Translations under genes and position numbers: made by a program
Notes under the pieces: model-generated
What the model saw: only the letters and a program-made list of their open reading frames with translations
The model's database searches: none
Told to the model about the DNA's origin: nothing
Source: Jaltomata sinuosa
Taxonomy: Eukaryota; Streptophyta; Magnoliopsida; Solanales; Solanaceae
Length of the DNA: 64,000 bases
Assembly (NCBI GenBank): GCA_003996215.1
Contig: QJPP01001738.1
Location: 62,001-126,000 of the forward strand
Reading direction: 5' to 3'
Shown: positions 60,650-64,000 of the stretch, piece after piece
How positions within the stretch are numbered: position 1 is the stretch's first letter
How the letters are laid out: every line of letters begins with the position of its first letter

Positions 60650-61400
60650 TTGACTTCAAAAATCATTTGACGGAGTTCCTTGAAGTAAGTAATAAAGCAA
60701 TGCACTAGTCAGAAAGCTCCATTGTCGCAGGGGTATACTATAGGGTTCTTCCAAAAGTGTCGGAATTGCTTGAAAGAGGATAATATGGAGGCCTTTATAT
60801 ATTTCCATGAGGAAGAGAAATTTGAGGAGAGCTTTAATGTCACCTTTATACTTCTTATCCATAAAAAGAGTGTGGCTAGAGAATTGAGAGGTAGTTTCTA
60901 CAATATTGTGGTTGAAATTCTCGCTGAGGTGTTGAAGCCACGAAGGGGTGATTCCTAAATTAGTGTCCAGTAGTCAACTGGCTTTCTTGAAAGGGACGCA
61001 AATCACGGATGCAGCTTTAACCACTAATGAACGTCTCAACACTAGGCTGGTGAGAAGATACCAGGTATAATGTGCAAGCTTGATATTGAGGAGGCATACA
61101 ATCATGTGAATAGGGAATTCTTACTGAAGGTTCTCCCTTTGACAAGAAATGGATGAATTGGATTTGGCATTATATCACCACTTTCAGGTTCTCAGGTTCT
61201 TTGTACTAATCAATGGACCACCAGAGGGTTTCTTTGCTTCCCAACAAGACCTCACACAGTGAGATCTCATTTCTCCTTTTCTTATTGGCACGGAAGGAGT
61301 TAGTACTGTGATCAACTTTACAGTTCTGAAAGCTGGATTATTGGTTTCCGAGTGGAAATGCAGACAGGATAATGACCTCTCTATTTCACATCTTGTCCAT
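60650..61400 (+). pseudogene. LINE reverse transcriptase fragment
   Basis: Reads GFFQKCRNCLKEDNMEAF, EESFNVTFILLIHKKS and LTDAAL-like FLKGTQITDAA in changing frames (RT fingers). Around 61190-61260 comes FxxxGPPEGFF..LTQ, the degenerated RQGDPLSP region. No intact domain remains. Confidence 0.75.
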
Positions 61401-62290
61401 ACTAGTGTTTTAAAAGGCAGTTTTGAGGCTCGCCCCGGGGCGAGGCACTGGCAAAACGCCTCGGGGCTCACATGTGGGGCTTAAGTCCTGTGAGGCTTAC
61501 GCCCTAAGCACCCGAGCGTACGCCCCAAACACGCATAACGCCCAACGTTCGGGGCTCGCCTAACAGTTCTACCCAATTATGTGTCAAATTTCTTGGTCAA
61601 CATTGTTGATTCTCATAATTCTTCAATAAATGAATGATGCTTAGTACTCCTCATCTATAGAAATAAGAAAGTTAGAGAAAACTAATTGCTTATTTATTAT
61701 TTGAGAATGTTGTGAGGGTGAATATCACTTAACATTTCTTTTTAAAACACATAGCCAGATATTACATCTTCACTTGTCATTGGTTTCATGTTTTTGGTTC
61801 CTATGTCTCAAAATTATCATATTTTATTGTTTTGTTATTTGAAAGCATTTTTTATTCATGAAGGAGTGATGTTTTAATTATAGTACTAATAGTTTATTAA
61901 TTATTTCTTTCTTGAGAGGTAAATTGCATAATATAGTCATATATTCTAAGAAATTGTGATTCTTTTATTGTTTGGAGTTAAAATGTTAGAGTTGATTTGA
62001 ATCTCATAATAGTTTTTATATCATTGCATTATTTCTACTTGTAAAATGATGTTAGAAGTTTTATTTTCTATGAGTTTCTTTGATCATGTTTTAAAGTTTT
62101 AAAAATTACTAATGTATTTTTTTTATAATTTTTGAGTTATTATACTATTTTACTATATTATAAATTAAAAATTAAAGATCTATGGGGCTTACGCCCAGGG
62201 GCGGACCTATATGTATTTTTGGGGTGCTCCGGCACCCATTAAACCCGACGGAGACTAGGTATAATTATATAGAAAATATATGAAAATTGG
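61401..62290. repeat. Unclassified repeat patches
   Basis: A GC-rich block with repeated GGGGCGAG/GCTCGCC and CTTACGCCC motifs (61420-61560) is followed by 600 bases of AT-rich sequence. GGGGCTTACGCCCAGG at 62185-62200 then adjoins the common Solanaceae repeat start AGGGGCGGACCTATATG. The two ACGCCC-bearing ends may bound one element, not proven. Confidence 0.4.
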
Positions 62291-62890
62291 GATAAGACTA
62301 AGTCTGGCAACAGAACCGGGAGGTGCCGGTACCGGTTCCGGTCCGTTACCGGTCCGGTGGACTCCGGTTCCGTCCGGTGTAGGGGTTGGCCGGTAGGGGT
62401 AACGGGACGGAAGGGGAAAAATTACCGGACCGTCCCGATCCGGTCCGTCCCGGTACCGCTCCGGGCGGGAAACAAATTTTCAATTTTTTATTTTTTTTTT
62501 TTTTTTAATGAAGTAGCCGTTGGCAATGGCCAGTGGGCCCCACCCAACGGCTATTTGTGCCAAAAAAGTCCCCAAAACACCCCCCCCCCCCCCAAACTTT
62601 TTTTAATACCCCAATTTCTTCTTCTTCATCTACTCTCTCAACTCTCAATCTTCTACTCTTCTACTCTCTATTCTCTAATAGTCTCTATTAAATTGTTAAT
62701 TTTATTTGTTGGATTATTTTGGAGCAATTTTCAAGCTTCAAGTTTCATCTATCAATTTCGGCTTTTGGTTATACACGTCTGTTTTACGCAGACGTTTGGT
62801 ACATTCGTTCTAACTTTCATCTCTTTACTTATTTATTTTTTTGCATTTAATTTTTGTATTTATTTATTTGCTTACTTTTAATATTTTAAT

Positions 62891-64000
62891 ATGGAATCCG
62901 GTGATAAAAATGTCGATCAACGTAAAAAAACACTTTTTGGTAGGTTGACTAATGCAGTAACCGAAAAAACTAAAGTCGGTAATTCTTCTAAATCCAAATC
63001 TAAAACTAGACAACAGCCTCAATTAAGATAAATACGGATGATTTTACACATGTTGATGAAACTCCTTTTAATATTGATAGCAATACTCAATTAGATCATG
63101 AATCTTTACAGACAAGATTTGATAATTTTAATGAAGAACTAGATGAAGAAGTAGAATATGATAATGAATATGTGATGGTAATGATACTTATGATGATGAT
63201 GAAACAGAGTCGCCTACGGCTACTAGTCTCACTCCCCCTGTACATCCTACTAGAGCTAAGTCAAAGGCTGAACATCCTAAAAAATCTGTTGTGTGGCAAT
63301 TTATGACTCAAAGTGAAGATAAAACTCAAGCTATTTGTAAAAAATGTAAATATATTTTGAATCATAAAACTACGGGAAAGTCGGGTGGGACGGGACATTT
63401 AAGAAATCATTTGTTGGGATGTTGTAAAAATGAATTTTTGCAAGCTCAGGCTATAGCCGATGCAATAAAATATGGTACTCCCCTTCCCGATGCATCTATA
63501 GGCTATGTTGCTCGGACTCTTCAAAAATGTCAATGGGTGCGAGTCGGATTCGCCAAAATTAGTGTATTTTTGGAGAATCCGACACGGGTGTGGCATCTAA
63601 AGTGAAGAGTCCGCCAACTTAGTCTGTAGGAGTAAGGGCCTCTAACATGATCCAAACACAGTTAAACCCTTCTAATGTTTCTGGCCCTAGTACACATCGC
63701 AGTTATAGTAGAGAAAGAGATCTTGAAAAATTAGCTAAAATGATTGTTCTTTGTGGCTTGCCTTTTAGTTTTGCTGAAAATCCCGATTTTATTCATTATA
63801 TTTTAATAGTGTATAATCCTTCTTTCACGGGTTTTTCAAGAACTACTATTAAAAAAGCTATTTTAGATTATCAAGGACAACATGTACAATATCTTCGTTG
63901 TTTATTTAACTATAATACTTGTAGAATGGTTATCACTTCTGATATGGGTCGTAGTCCTAATGGTAACGATTATTTCACTATTACTGGTCATTGGATTGAT
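62891..64000 (+). pseudogene. hAT transposase, N-terminal half, disrupted
   Basis: Starts MESGDKNVDQRKKTLFGRL. Frame breaks occur near 63028 and 63175. Then comes a BED-type zinc finger (VVWQFMTQSEDKTQAICKKC .. GTGHLRNHLLGC, 63288-63422). A 120-bp MITE interrupts the gene at 63503-63622. The frame continues open from 63647 to the window end, with SRERDLEKLAKMIVLCGLP and VITSDMGRSPNGNDYFTITG, segments typical of hAT transposases. The catalytic core and dimerisation domain lie beyond the window. Confidence 0.85.
63503..63622. mobile_element. 120-bp MITE inserted in the hAT transposase gene
   Basis: Left tip CTATGTTGCTCGGACTCTTC and complement of the right tip CTAAGTTGGCGGACTCTTCA are inverted copies. 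An 8-bp duplication, TCTATAGG at 63495-63502 and TCTGTAGG at 63623-63630, flanks it. TATGTTGCTCGGACTC is the familiar opening of a small Solanaceae repeat. Confidence 0.88.

Larger units (their letters stand above)
62300..64000 (+). mobile_element. hAT transposon, 5' part (runs off the window)
   Basis: The left region 62305-62470 is packed with CCGGT/ACCGG repeats (subterminal transposase-binding-type repeats, common in hAT elements). It is followed by an AT-rich leader and the transposase gene from 62891. The right end lies outside. The exact left terminus and target duplication could not be fixed. Confidence 0.75.

Noticed and set aside
62357..62881. 174-codon frame before the hAT transposase
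   Set aside because: It spans CCGGT repeats, a poly-C run and a hydrophobic AT-rich leader; it is best explained as the transposon's non-coding 5' region.

Overview
The window is nuclear DNA of a flowering plant, almost certainly a member of the nightshade family (Solanaceae). Genes have many short GT-AG introns in AT-rich sequence. Several repeat families here are known from Solanaceae, above all at least six copies of a TS-type SINE. The three protein genes are closest, from memory of the families, to plant DEAD-box helicase RH10, class-P alcohol dehydrogenase and elongation factor SPT5.

Layout. 1-7.0 kb: the end of an LTR-like repeat, a CAT/CAC-rich tract, a MULE-type inverted-repeat element, one intact tRNA-Leu(AAG) gene and a LINE tail. 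7.06-19.3 kb (+): a complete 13-exon RH10/Rrp3/DDX47-type RNA helicase gene, its introns loaded with SINEs, MITEs, a triplicated 350-bp block and a mini LTR retrotransposon. 20.07-21.26 kb (-): an alcohol dehydrogenase copy that has lost exons 3-5. 21.6-41.7 kb: a transposon field with an inverted-repeat element, a complete but decayed Copia element, a Helitron-like end, a LINE split by a non-autonomous Tat/Athila-like LTR element, a mitochondrial rps13 fragment and a decayed chromovirus fragment. 42.0-44.0 kb (+): a second alcohol dehydrogenase copy with all nine exons but a 2-base frameshift. 45.6-58.7 kb (-): 21 exons of an SPT5 gene, complete at the 3' end; its N-terminal exon(s) are not visible. 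58.9-64 kb: LINE and SINE fragments and a hAT transposase gene, broken by a small MITE and running off the window.

How the parts relate. RH10 acts in rRNA processing and SPT5 in RNA polymerase II elongation; both are housekeeping genes. The two ADH copies face each other in inverted orientation about 21 kb apart, and share a 650-bp segment in which I saw no difference, flanked by sequence several percent diverged. This is the pattern of recent gene conversion between two copies that both look non-functional. I found no sign of a new multi-gene system, CRISPR array or biosynthetic cluster. The interest lies in the ADH pair, the organellar insertions and a set of datable nested or empty-site transposon events.
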